Part shown: positions 52,807-61,635 of the stretch, piece by piece
Numbering within the stretch: position 1 is the first letter of the stretch
How the letters are laid out: each line of letters starts with the position of its first letter
NCBI GenBank assembly: GCA_910578975.1
Contig: CAJTRZ010000004.1
Location: 62,001-126,000, forward strand
Direction of reading: 5' to 3'
Length of the DNA stretch: 64,000 bases
Source: an uncultured Eubacterium sp.
Lineage (GTDB): Bacteria > Bacillota > Clostridia > Lachnospirales > Lachnospiraceae
Position numbers and translations under genes: made by a program
The notes under the pieces: generated by a model
What the model saw: only the letters and a program-made list of their open reading frames with translations
The model's database searches: none
Told to the model about the DNA's origin: nothing

Positions 52807-53514
52807 ATGTACACATACAATACAAAAGTAAGTTACAGCAGATTGGATAAAAAAGGCAAAGTACCTTATCATGAGATTATAAACTATTTACAGGATTGCA
52901 GCACCTTTCAATCGGAGGAGCTGGGTGTAGGAGTAGCGCATTTAAAGGCACAGAATAAAGCATGGGTCATGCTGGCACATAAGATACAGATTCTCAGAGA
53001 ATTACAGTTAGGCGAAGAAATCATAGTAGGGACATGCCCAACAGATTTTGGAAAAGTAATGGCAACAAGGCAGTTTTTTATAAAAGATAAAACAGGAGCT
53101 TTTGTGGTAAAGGCGGAATCTATCTGGGGGCTGATTGACATTCAGGAACGTATTCCGATAAGAATCAAAGATGATGATTATTGTAAGTATGTCAAAGAGA
53201 CAGCTTTTGACAGTATCAGACCTTCCAGAAAGCTTCGATTTACCGGACAGGGAGAATTACTTGGAAATATCACAGTACATGGAATTGATATTGATACCAA
53301 TGGGCATGTAAACAATGCAAATTATTTGAGAATGATATCGGATTATCTTCCAAAAGAAGAATATTATAATCAGGTAGAAATTGTATATAATAAGGAAGCT
53401 CTTGAAGGAGAGAGCATTATCTGTGAAAAATATTATGAAGAAGATGGAATAGGCATGAGTCTCAAAAGCGAAGATGGAGAGACACATGCTCAGATTAAAT
53501 TTAAGAACCTTTAA
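52807..53514 (+). CDS. Acyl-ACP thioesterase
   Basis: A 235-residue FatA/FatB-type enzyme that releases fatty acids from acyl carrier protein. Two hot-dog domains are visible: the first with SRLDKKGKVPYHEIINYLQD and AWVMLAHKI, the second with DIDTNGHVNNANYLRM, carrying the catalytic Asp-x-Asn-x-His pattern. The bacterial form is common in Clostridia. Start ATG follows AGAGAGGC. The cvfB gene begins 10 bases after its stop. Confidence 0.93.
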   Translation: MYTYNTKVSYSRLDKKGKVPYHEIINYLQDCSTFQSEELGVGVAHLKAQNKAWVMLAHKIQILRELQLGEEIIVGTCPTDFGKVMATRQFFIKDKTGAFVVKAESIWGLIDIQERIPIRIKDDDYCKYVKETAFDSIRPSRKLRFTGQGELLGNITVHGIDIDTNGHVNNANYLRMISDYLPKEEYYNQVEIVYNKEALEGESIICEKYYEEDGIGMSLKSEDGETHAQIKFKNL

Positions 53515-53524
53515 TGGAGAGACG

Positions 53525-54349
53525 ATGGAATTAGGAAAAGTTTTAAAACTAAAAGTAGTAAAAAAGACAGATTTTGGTACGTATCTGGGAGCAGAAGATG
53601 ATAAAGTGCTTTTGCCTAAAAATGAAGTTCCGCAAGGCACAGATATAGGAGATGAAGTGGAAGTATTTATTTGCAGAGATTCTCAGGATAGAATCATTGC
53701 TACAATACACAGACCAGTAGCCCAGGTAGGAGAGACTGCCTATGTCGAAGTAAAGGAAATTACAAAATTTGGGGCCTTTCTGGATTGGGGTCTCGGGAAA
53801 GATTTGTTTCTTCCATATAAAGAGCAGACGACAGACATAAAAGCAGGCGATAAGGTATTAATTGGTGTATATACGGATAAAAGCGACAGGCTTTGTGCAA
53901 CAATGAAAGTATATGATTATCTGAATTGTAATTCTACATATGAAGAAGAGGATATCGTAAAAGGTGTAGTTTATAATTATAATCCGCGATATGGTGCATT
54001 TGTCGCAGTAAATAATAAGTACCATGGACTGATTCAGACGAAAGAACTGACTACAAATGTGTTTGTCGGCATGGAGATAGAAGCTAGGGTAAAGAGTGTA
54101 CGCCCGGATGGTAAGCTTGATTTAGCGCTTCGAAAGAAATCATATCTTCAGATTGAGGATGATGCTCAGAAAATTTTGGAATATATGAAGAATAATGGTG
54201 GAAAAATTGACTATACTGACAAGGAAAAGCCGGAAGTGATTCGAAAAGATTTTAACATGAGCAAGAGTGAATTTAAGCGTGCTATTGGCAGATTGCTCAA
54301 AGAAAAGCACATAATCATTGGTGAAAATAACATATTTTTAGATAAATAG
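53525..54349 (+). CDS. cvfB: S1-type RNA-binding protein CvfB
   Basis: A 274-residue protein with three S1-like OB folds (MELGKVLKLKVVKKTDFG; EVKEITKFGAFLDWG; VVYNYNPRYGAFVAVNN) and a C-terminal winged helix (FNMSKSEFKRAIGRLLKE). In Staphylococcus CvfB affects virulence-gene expression and RNA turnover. ATG 53525 follows GGAGAG; the frame opens earlier inside the thioesterase gene. Length matches the family. Confidence 0.92.
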   Translation: MELGKVLKLKVVKKTDFGTYLGAEDDKVLLPKNEVPQGTDIGDEVEVFICRDSQDRIIATIHRPVAQVGETAYVEVKEITKFGAFLDWGLGKDLFLPYKEQTTDIKAGDKVLIGVYTDKSDRLCATMKVYDYLNCNSTYEEEDIVKGVVYNYNPRYGAFVAVNNKYHGLIQTKELTTNVFVGMEIEARVKSVRPDGKLDLALRKKSYLQIEDDAQKILEYMKNNGGKIDYTDKEKPEVIRKDFNMSKSEFKRAIGRLLKEKHIIIGENNIFLDK

Positions 54350-54481
54350 CAGGGAGGCTATGCAAATTTAACAAAGATTTTTTTATTATTTTGTATAATT
54401 GACATATAGTAATTTAAATTAATGTGATTTAGAATACTTTCATACGAGAGTAGAGAAATCTAGATATGAAGGAGAGAACAT

Positions 54482-55600
54482 ATGGCAAGTTTATCACTTA
54501 AGAATATCTGCAAAGTATATCCAAATGGATTTGCAGCAGTTAAGGATTTTAACCTTGAGATTAAAGACAAGGAATTTATTATCTTCGTAGGTCCATCAGG
54601 TTGTGGTAAATCTACAACACTTCGTATGATTGCAGGACTTGAAGAAATTTCATCAGGAGAGTTATACATTGGAGATAAGTTAGTTAATGATGTTGAGCCA
54701 AAGGATAGAGATATTGCGATGGTATTCCAGAATTACGCTTTATATCCACATATGACAGTATATGACAACATGGCATTTGGTCTTAAGTTAAGAAAAGTAC
54801 CAAAGGCTGAACAGGAGAGATTAGTTAAAGACGCAGCAAAGATTCTTGATCTTGAGCAGTTGCTTGACAGAAAGCCGAAGGCTTTATCAGGTGGTCAGAG
54901 ACAGAGAGTTGCTATGGGACGTGCAATCGTTCGTAATCCTAAGGTATTCCTTATGGATGAGCCTCTTTCAAACTTAGATGCTAAGTTAAGAGTTCAGATG
55001 CGTGTTGAGATTGCTAAGATTCATAAGAGACTGGGTGCTACAATCATTTACGTAACACATGACCAGACAGAGGCTATGACACTTGGTACAAGAATCGTAG
55101 TTATGAAGGATGGTGTTGTACAGCAGGTTGATTCACCTAAGAACTTATATGATAAACCAGTTAATTTATTCGTAGCAGGATTTATGGGTTCACCACAGAT
55201 GAACTTCATTGATGCTGAAGTAGAGAAGGTTGACGGAGATATTAAACTTCATATTGGTCAGGCAAGAACATATATTACTGTTCCTGCAGAGCAGGCTAAG
55301 GTTCTTGAAGATGGTGGATATATTGGTAAGACAGTTGTTATGGGTATCAGACCAGAGGATATTCATGATGAAGAAAGCTTTATTGCTAATTCACCAGACA
55401 GTGTATTCTCAACAACTATTAGAATTTACGAATTACTTGGTGCAGAAGTATACTTATACTTTGATGTAGAAGGTTTTGATTGTACAGCAAGAGTTAATTC
55501 CCGTACAGAAGCAAGACCGGGTGATGAAGTGAAATTCGCTATGGATCTTTCAAAATTACACATTTTTGATAAAGACACAGAAAAAGTTATAACGAATTAG
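54482..55600 (+). CDS. Sugar ABC transporter ATPase (MsmK/UgpC-type)
   Basis: A 372-residue ATPase shared by several carbohydrate importers in Gram-positives. Walker A GPSGCGKST, signature LSGGQRQRVAMGRA, Walker B VFLMDEPLSNLD and a C-terminal OB domain (about 245-370) with GIRPEDIH. No permease or binding protein gene is adjacent, which fits an ATPase that serves several transporters. Its codons look strongly biased (TTCGTAG, CTTGAG), suggesting high expression. A TTGACA lies about 85 bases upstream. It is followed by a palindrome-rich region. Confidence 0.93.
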   Translation: MASLSLKNICKVYPNGFAAVKDFNLEIKDKEFIIFVGPSGCGKSTTLRMIAGLEEISSGELYIGDKLVNDVEPKDRDIAMVFQNYALYPHMTVYDNMAFGLKLRKVPKAEQERLVKDAAKILDLEQLLDRKPKALSGGQRQRVAMGRAIVRNPKVFLMDEPLSNLDAKLRVQMRVEIAKIHKRLGATIIYVTHDQTEAMTLGTRIVVMKDGVVQQVDSPKNLYDKPVNLFVAGFMGSPQMNFIDAEVEKVDGDIKLHIGQARTYITVPAEQAKVLEDGGYIGKTVVMGIRPEDIHDEESFIANSPDSVFSTTIRIYELLGAEVYLYFDVEGFDCTARVNSRTEARPGDEVKFAMDLSKLHIFDKDTEKVITN

Positions 55601-55927
55601 TTAGGCTAAAGCCATGCGTAAATAGAAAAAAGAAAAGCAGTATTTGTGCTTGCACAAGAATACTGCTTTTCTTTTTTCTATTTACATAGGGCGCAGCCCT
55701 CTACCGAGATGTAGCACCGAAGGTGTGGAATCGAGGTAGGCATGGCGATTGATGGCGCAGCCCTGCGACCGAGAAGTAGCGGAGAGCATTCGAGGCACGC
55801 AAAGCAGATTGTCATAAAAACTTCACATTTTAGATAATAGTTTCCTCTTGTTTTTGCTTTTGAATTGGTTTAGAATATAAATTGAGTTATTATTTACATA
55901 ACGCAGGATTGAAACAAGGAGAATAGT
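55601..55927. repeat. Palindrome and GC-rich tandem repeat region
   Basis: A perfect 27-bp stem (55618-55644 with 55659-55685) has a loop containing GTGCTTGCAC and may end the ATPase transcript. It is followed by two GC-rich units starting GCGCAGCCCT at 55691 and 55755, 64 bp apart, each containing a matched stem of different sequence. The rest to 55927 is AT-rich leader of the next gene. Confidence 0.75.
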
Positions 55928-57016
55928 ATGATTTCAAATCAGATTTTACAGAATACAATTGAAGGGATAAAAAGTATATCCAGAGTAGATTTGCATGTGG
56001 CAGATACAGATGGAAAAATCGTTGCTACAACATCACAGGCGGGAGACCAGTTTGGACATGCAATTATGTCTTTTGTGGCATCCCCGGCAGATAGTCAGTC
56101 GGTTCAGGGATATCAGTTTTTTAAAGTATATGATGAAAAACAGTTAGAATTGATATTGATTGCTCAGGGAAGCAGCGATGATGTTTTCATGGTTGGCAAA
56201 ATGGCAGCATTTCAGATTCAGAATCTGCTGGTTGCATATAAAGAGAGATATGATAAGGACAACTTTATCAAGAATCTTTTATTGGATAATCTTCTCCTTG
56301 TAGATATATATAATCGTGCGAAGAAATTGCATGTTGATGTGGATGCCAGAAGATGTGTCTGCATTATTGAGACAAAAAATGAAAAAGACAGTGTGGCATT
56401 GGAGACCATTCGTACATTGTTTGCAGGTCAGAAAAGAGACTTTATCACAGCAGTGGATGAAAAGAGCATTATTCTTGTAAAAGAATTAGATGAAAAGCAG
56501 GGATATGAAGAAGTTGAGCATATTGCAAATACCATTGTTGATATGTTGAACACTGAGGCTATGGTAAAGGCAAATATTGCCTATGGAACAATCGTTAAGG
56601 AAATTAAGGAAGTCTCACGTTCTTACAAAGAAGCAAGAATGGCATTAGATGTTGGAAAGATTTTCTTTAGTACAAAGAATGTAATAGCCTACAATAATTT
56701 AGGAATTGGACGTTTGATTTACCAGCTTCCAATACCTCTTTGCAAGATGTTTATTAAGGAGATTTTTGATGGAAAATCACCCGACGAGTTTGACGAAGAG
56801 ACACTTGCCACAATTAACAAGTTTTTTGAAAACAGCTTGAATGTTTCTGAAACTTCAAGACAATTATACATACACAGAAATACATTGGTATACAGATTGG
56901 ACAAACTCCAGAAGAGTACTGGTCTTGACCTTAGAGTATTTGAAGATGCTATCACGTTTAAGATTGCATTGATGGTTGTAAAGTATATGAAATATATGGA
57001 AAATACTGAGTTTTAA
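55928..57016 (+). CDS. CdaR/PucR-type transcriptional regulator
   Basis: A 362-residue regulator. Residues 1-130 look like the diacid-sensing domain of CdaR (TIEGIKSISRVDLHVADTDG); a GGDEF-like middle region (about 135-270) precedes a C-terminal PucR-type helix-turn-helix (FFENSLNVSETSRQLYIHRNTLVYRL). Relatives respond to sugar acids such as glycerate or glucarate, but the ligand here is unknown. Neighbours (a sugar ATPase upstream) are compatible with carbon control. ATG follows AAGGAGAAT. Confidence 0.88.
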   Translation: MISNQILQNTIEGIKSISRVDLHVADTDGKIVATTSQAGDQFGHAIMSFVASPADSQSVQGYQFFKVYDEKQLELILIAQGSSDDVFMVGKMAAFQIQNLLVAYKERYDKDNFIKNLLLDNLLLVDIYNRAKKLHVDVDARRCVCIIETKNEKDSVALETIRTLFAGQKRDFITAVDEKSIILVKELDEKQGYEEVEHIANTIVDMLNTEAMVKANIAYGTIVKEIKEVSRSYKEARMALDVGKIFFSTKNVIAYNNLGIGRLIYQLPIPLCKMFIKEIFDGKSPDEFDEETLATINKFFENSLNVSETSRQLYIHRNTLVYRLDKLQKSTGLDLRVFEDAITFKIALMVVKYMKYMENTEF

Positions 57017-57080
57017 AAGTTCATAAAAGTGAGAAGCCGTATATGCTTTTCACTTTTAGTGCGTGTTAAGGAGAGAACAA

Positions 57081-57752
57081 ATGATTCAAATAAAAGGTGT
57101 TAGTAAGTTTTATGGAAATGGAGCACCGGCCCTTAGTAATTTAAATCTCGATATCGAAGAAGGCGAGTTTGTATTTATTGTTGGTGCCAGCGGTTCAGGA
57201 AAATCTACATTTATTAAATTACTTTTAAAAGAACTAAACCCTACAGAAGGAACGATTATCGTAAATGACACAAAACTGTCAAAGTTAAAATCCAGAGGTG
57301 TTGCAAAATACCGCAGAAATATCGGCGTAGTATTTCAAGATTTCAGATTGTTACAGGATAGAGATGTGTATTCCAATATCGCATTTGCACAGCGGGTTAT
57401 TGGGGCTTCCCAAAAAGAAATTAAGAAAAATGTTGCAAGGGTTCTGTCGCTTGTAGGACTGTCTGAGAAGTACCGCTCTAATCCAAATGAATTATCCGGT
57501 GGCGAACAGCAGAGAGTAGCTCTTGCGAGAGCATTAGTTAATAAGCCAGATATCTTATTGGCGGATGAGCCGACAGGAAATCTGGATCCCGAGAATTCAT
57601 GGGAAATTATGAAGTTATTAGATAAAGTAAATAGTCAGGGCACTACCGTTATTGTTGTTACACATAATATGGAGATTGTGGAAGCAATGCAGAAGCGTGT
57701 GATTACAATGAAAAAAGGTGTAAAAGTCAGCGACAGTAAGGTGGTGGAATAA
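57081..57752 (+). CDS. ftsE: Cell division ATPase FtsE
   Basis: A 223-residue ABC ATPase with Walker A GASGSGKST, signature LSGGEQQRVALARA and Walker B ILLADEPTGNLDPENS; the VFQDFRLLQDRDVY segment is typical of FtsE. With FtsX it forms a membrane complex that turns on a peptidoglycan hydrolase during division. ATG 57081 follows TAAGGAGAG; its stop is directly followed by the ftsX ATG. Confidence 0.96.
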   Translation: MIQIKGVSKFYGNGAPALSNLNLDIEEGEFVFIVGASGSGKSTFIKLLLKELNPTEGTIIVNDTKLSKLKSRGVAKYRRNIGVVFQDFRLLQDRDVYSNIAFAQRVIGASQKEIKKNVARVLSLVGLSEKYRSNPNELSGGEQQRVALARALVNKPDILLADEPTGNLDPENSWEIMKLLDKVNSQGTTVIVVTHNMEIVEAMQKRVITMKKGVKVSDSKVVE

Positions 57753-58661
57753 ATGAATGCGAGAACAACAGGGTATTGTATTAATCAGGGACTGGTAAAT
57801 ATTAAGAGAAATAAGTTATTCTCAATAGCATCAATCGGTACAATTGCTGCCTGTATTTTTCTGATTGGTATTATTTTTTCTATTATTATCAATGTAAACT
57901 TTATGGAAAAGCAGGTGGAACAGAATCTTGGTGTAACAGTGTTTTTTGATAAAGGATTGAATCAGGAAGGAATTGATGCTATCGGAGAAGTTATTAAAGC
58001 TGATAAGAGAGTAGATAAGTTTGAATATACCTCAGCTGACGATGCATGGAATGCATTTCAGAAGAGTTATTTCGCAGAAGATCCGGATTTGGCAAAAGCG
58101 TTTGCGAATGATAATCCGTTAGCAAATTCAGCGTCATACACAGTCTTTTTAAAGAATATTCAGGATCAGGATGCATTTGTAAAAAGTATTTCTGCTGTGC
58201 AGGGAGTTCGAAAAGTTAAGCATTCCGAACAGGCAAAAGAGACACTCAGCAAAGTATCAAGACTTTTAGGATATGTATCTGTGGCGCTGATTGTAATATT
58301 ACTGGGTGTGGGAATATTCCTTATAAGTAATACAGTTATGATTGGTATCTCTGTAAGAAGGCATGAGATAAAAATTATGAAACTGATTGGTTCGACGAAT
58401 AGTTTTGTAAGAGCACCATTTATTATAGAGGGTGTGATTATAGGTCTGGTTGGTTCCATGATACCATTGATTATTTTAAGACTGGTATATGGTAAGGCGA
58501 TTGCATTTATTATGTCGAAGTTTGGTGTTATGGCAAGTTCTATTAGTTTTGCATCGGTAAGCGATATTTTTGTGATACTTGTACCAATGGGACTTGGAAT
58601 TGGAGCCGGAATAGGATTGATTGGTTCTATACTTTCTATTAGAAAACACTTAAAGGTATAA
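57753..58661 (+). CDS. ftsX: Cell division permease FtsX
   Basis: A 302-residue membrane protein: N-terminal helix (about 22-48), large extracellular domain (about 50-170), then three helices in the FtsX/MacB-like domain (VRRHEIKIMKLIGSTNSFVRAPF). The outer domain should contact the PcsB-like hydrolase encoded next. The ATG directly follows the ftsE stop, and the hydrolase ribosome site begins at the ftsX stop. Confidence 0.95.
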   Translation: MNARTTGYCINQGLVNIKRNKLFSIASIGTIAACIFLIGIIFSIIINVNFMEKQVEQNLGVTVFFDKGLNQEGIDAIGEVIKADKRVDKFEYTSADDAWNAFQKSYFAEDPDLAKAFANDNPLANSASYTVFLKNIQDQDAFVKSISAVQGVRKVKHSEQAKETLSKVSRLLGYVSVALIVILLGVGIFLISNTVMIGISVRRHEIKIMKLIGSTNSFVRAPFIIEGVIIGLVGSMIPLIILRLVYGKAIAFIMSKFGVMASSISFASVSDIFVILVPMGLGIGAGIGLIGSILSIRKHLKV

Positions 58662-58675
58662 TGGAGGATAGGCAG

Positions 58676-59890
58676 ATGAAAAGAATAACGAAGATTTTAA
58701 GTTTACTGCTTTCAGTGATTTTAGTTTTATCAATGACATTTACAGCATTTGGAGATGTTGCTGGAGAAAAAGGTAAACTCTCAGATTTGAAAGATAAAAA
58801 ACAACAGAATGCAGCGAAACAACAGGAGTTAGAAGCGTCAAAAGCAAAAGCTGAGGCTTATATTGAAGAAGTAGATAGAAAGTTAACAAACTTATCTACA
58901 GATATCTATAACACAGGAAAAAAACTGGAGCAGACGCAGGATAAGATAAAAAAGACAGAAGTAAAACTGAAGGCGGCGCAGGAGAGTGTCACTGTACAGT
59001 ATGCAGATATGAAATTAAGAATTCAGTATATGTATGAAAATGGTGATACACAGTTATTAGATTTAATCTTAAATTCTTCTAGTATTACAGAATTTTTAAA
59101 TAAGGCGGAATACATAACAGAATTATCACAGTATGACAGAAAAATGCTTACGAAGCTGAAAGATACCAGAAAAGAAATTGCTGATTCTAAAACAGTACTG
59201 GAAAAAGAAGAAAAGAATCTGGTTACCATGCAGGCAAAGCAGAAAAAAGATCAGGCTGATTTAGAAAGTACAGTTGCTTCGAAACAGAAAGAATTGTCGG
59301 GATATGAAGAATTATTGCTTGCTAACGAGGCTTCAGCAGAAGCATTGAATAGAGAGATTAAGGCACAGGAGCAGAAGGTTGCTGATGCAATTAATGCTAT
59401 GACAGAACCGCCTACACAGGCTCCAACACAGGCAGCAGCACCGGCGGGCGACAATGACACGCCAAAAACACCGGCAGTAAATCCGGGTCATTCCAGTGGA
59501 TGGATTTATCCGGTTCCGGGACATACATCCGTGTCTTCGAATTATGGATATAGAAAAGACCCATTTTCTGGGGCATCATCATTCCATAATGGAATTGATT
59601 TCCCGGCACCGGGAGGAACACCGATTGTAGCAGTAGCTGATGGTGTAGTTGTCTGGGCAAATTATAATGCCACAGCAGGGAACTGGACTGGAATCAGACA
59701 TTCCAATGGAGTTACATCTGTTTATATGCATCAGTCATCTATTCTTGTAAGTGTAGGACAGAATGTAAGCCAGGGACAGACGATTGGTTTGGTAGGAACG
59801 ACAGGTTCTTCTACAGGAAATCATCTGCATCTGGGTGCAACATCAGGATCTACTCCGGGGAACTGGGTGAATCCTTGGTCATATTTTTAG
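58676..59890 (+). CDS. PcsB/EnvC-like peptidoglycan hydrolase with M23 domain
   Basis: A 404-residue secreted protein: signal peptide (1-28, ending near FGDVAG), long coiled coil (about 30-245), a Pro/Thr/Ala linker, then an M23 (LytM) peptidase domain (about 280-404). Zinc ligands are present: FHNGIDFPAP and HLHLG, so unlike EnvC it should be enzymatically active. The coiled coil is the docking part for FtsX. ATG 58676 follows GGAGG. Together with ftsEX this is a cell-separation operon. Confidence 0.93.
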   Translation: MKRITKILSLLLSVILVLSMTFTAFGDVAGEKGKLSDLKDKKQQNAAKQQELEASKAKAEAYIEEVDRKLTNLSTDIYNTGKKLEQTQDKIKKTEVKLKAAQESVTVQYADMKLRIQYMYENGDTQLLDLILNSSSITEFLNKAEYITELSQYDRKMLTKLKDTRKEIADSKTVLEKEEKNLVTMQAKQKKDQADLESTVASKQKELSGYEELLLANEASAEALNREIKAQEQKVADAINAMTEPPTQAPTQAAAPAGDNDTPKTPAVNPGHSSGWIYPVPGHTSVSSNYGYRKDPFSGASSFHNGIDFPAPGGTPIVAVADGVVVWANYNATAGNWTGIRHSNGVTSVYMHQSSILVSVGQNVSQGQTIGLVGTTGSSTGNHLHLGATSGSTPGNWVNPWSYF

Positions 59891-59916
59891 AAAATCAGAA
59901 TAATATTAAGCAGAGT

Positions 59917-60016
59917 GTCAGCAGTTCAGACTTATAAAGGATGAGGAATGAAAGAATACTTTCATTCTTCATCCTTTAAATAGATAATAATTCATGACAA
60001 AGCTGGACTGACTGAT
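59917..60016. repeat. Nested palindrome between the hydrolase and protease genes
   Basis: An outer imperfect stem (GTCAGCAGTTCAGACTT near 59917 with AAGCTGGACTGAC near 60001) encloses a 19-bp stem (59936-59954 with 59959-59977, one wobble). It shares CAGTTCAG with the elements at 3148 and 6791. Confidence 0.65.
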
Positions 60017-60042
60017 AATAAAAATGAAAAGGAAAAGTGATT

Positions 60043-61218
60043 GTGAAGAAAAAGAATAGAAGTGGATTTGTTCCGGGATTTTTGGTTGGAATGCTTGCAA
60101 TGTTTATTATGGTTGGAGGAATAGGTGCTGGTATTTATTTTTCAAATATTGATATGATTTCTTCAAAAAATGGTACGGCAGTAAGTAAAGCTGAAAAAAA
60201 ACTAAAGTCATTGGAGCATGTAATACATAATTATTATTTGGAAGATGTGAATCAGGATTACCTCGTGGAAGGTCTTTATAAGGGGCTGTTTGCAGGAATT
60301 GGAGATCCGTATTCTGTTTATTATACAAAAGAAGAGTATAAGGAATTAATGCAGGCTACATCAGGAAAATATTATGGAATTGGAGCATTAGTTTCTCAGG
60401 ATATGAAAACAGGGCTTATTACAATCTCTAAGGTATTTAGAAGTGCGCCTGCGGATAAGGCAGGAATGAAGTCAGAAGATGTTATCTATAAAGTCAATGA
60501 CGAAAGTATTGATGGAAAAGAAGTAGATAAGGTTGTTGCTATGATGAAGGGGGAAAAGGGAACACAGGTAAAGGTAACGGTGTATCGCCCTTCAGAGAAA
60601 AAGTATGTAGATTTAATGATTACAAGAGACGAAGTAAAAGTTCCGACAGTTGAGAGTAAGATGTTGAATAAAGAGATTGGATATATACAGATTACAGAGT
60701 TTGACGAGGTGACAGGAGAACAGTTTACGAAAGCTGTAGAGCATTTGAAAAAACAGGGGATGAAAAAGGTTGTATTTGATGTGAGAAATAATCCAGGTGG
60801 TTCATATTCTACTGTTTGTGATATATTAGATGAAATTCTTCCGGCGGGAACGATGGTATATACGAAAGACAAATATGGCAATGAGGAAAAACAGGTGTCA
60901 GAACCAAATAGTCTGAATATACCGATGGTTGTTTTGCAAAATGAAAACAGTGCCAGTGCATCAGAGATTTTTGCAGGTGCCATTCAGGATTTTAAGGCTG
61001 GAAAAATTATTGGAACACAGTCTTTTGGAAAAGGAATTGTTCAACAGATTATGCCGCTAGGGGATGGTTCGGCAGTGAAACTGACGGTAGAAAAGTATTA
61101 TACACCAAGTGGAAAGAATATACATGGCAAGGGTATTACACCTGACATTAAGGTAGAGCAGGGAGAAGATGAAAAGAAAGATATTCAACTTGAAAAAGCG
61201 ATGGAACAATTAAAATAA
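60043..61218 (+). CDS. S41-family C-terminal processing protease (CtpA/CtpB-like)
   Basis: A 391-residue membrane-anchored protease: N-terminal helix (about 10-30), PDZ domain (about 100-185), and the S41 core with FDVRNNPGGSY, the catalytic serine in NSASASEIFAGA and lysine in SFGKGIVQ. In spore-formers such enzymes process envelope or sporulation proteins; next to PcsB they may trim division factors. GTG 60043 is chosen over GTG 60037 from the spacing to AAAAGGA; the difference is two residues. Confidence 0.93.
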   Translation: MKKKNRSGFVPGFLVGMLAMFIMVGGIGAGIYFSNIDMISSKNGTAVSKAEKKLKSLEHVIHNYYLEDVNQDYLVEGLYKGLFAGIGDPYSVYYTKEEYKELMQATSGKYYGIGALVSQDMKTGLITISKVFRSAPADKAGMKSEDVIYKVNDESIDGKEVDKVVAMMKGEKGTQVKVTVYRPSEKKYVDLMITRDEVKVPTVESKMLNKEIGYIQITEFDEVTGEQFTKAVEHLKKQGMKKVVFDVRNNPGGSYSTVCDILDEILPAGTMVYTKDKYGNEEKQVSEPNSLNIPMVVLQNENSASASEIFAGAIQDFKAGKIIGTQSFGKGIVQQIMPLGDGSAVKLTVEKYYTPSGKNIHGKGITPDIKVEQGEDEKKDIQLEKAMEQLK

Positions 61219-61289
61219 TTATTTAGCAGGAATAGTTGAAATTAAATTAACTTTTTTAAAGAAGTTATTCACGAAAGGTGAGGTCGAAT

Positions 61290-61634
61290 ATGAAGTTATT
61301 AACATTAATTTTGAAGCAGACGGAATTAATCAGCGAATTGAATGATGAGTTAAAAAAGATTGGAGTTCATCATGGAACAATTATCGATGCAAAGAGTATG
61401 ACGAAAGGATTAAGCGCCTGGTCAGATGATTCTATTATTATTGGAGGATTTTTGAGACGTGCTAAAAACTTTGAATATAATGAAGAGTGTAAAGTTTTGT
61501 TGTTCATTTTAAAAGATGAATTGCTAAGAGAAGCCGAAAAAGTGATTGAGAATGTTATTGGGGATATAAATAAACCGGGAACAGGAGTTATGTTTACTGT
61601 TCCAATAGACTTTGCGGAGGGGCTTGGAGAATAA
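61290..61634 (+). CDS. PII-like protein linked to the antiporter
   Basis: A 114-residue small alpha/beta protein (MKLLTLILKQTELISEL start, NKPGTGVMFTVPIDFAEGL end) with the length and strand-helix order of PII-like proteins; the GTGVMFTVPI segment sits where the B-loop/C-loop of PII lies. It lacks classical PII signature motifs. ATG 61290 follows AGGTGAGG. Its stop is separated by one base from the antiporter ATG, so they are surely co-translated. I infer a nucleotide-sensing regulator of that antiporter. Confidence 0.75.
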   Translation: MKLLTLILKQTELISELNDELKKIGVHHGTIIDAKSMTKGLSAWSDDSIIIGGFLRRAKNFEYNEECKVLLFILKDELLREAEKVIENVIGDINKPGTGVMFTVPIDFAEGLGE

Positions 61635-61635
61635 G

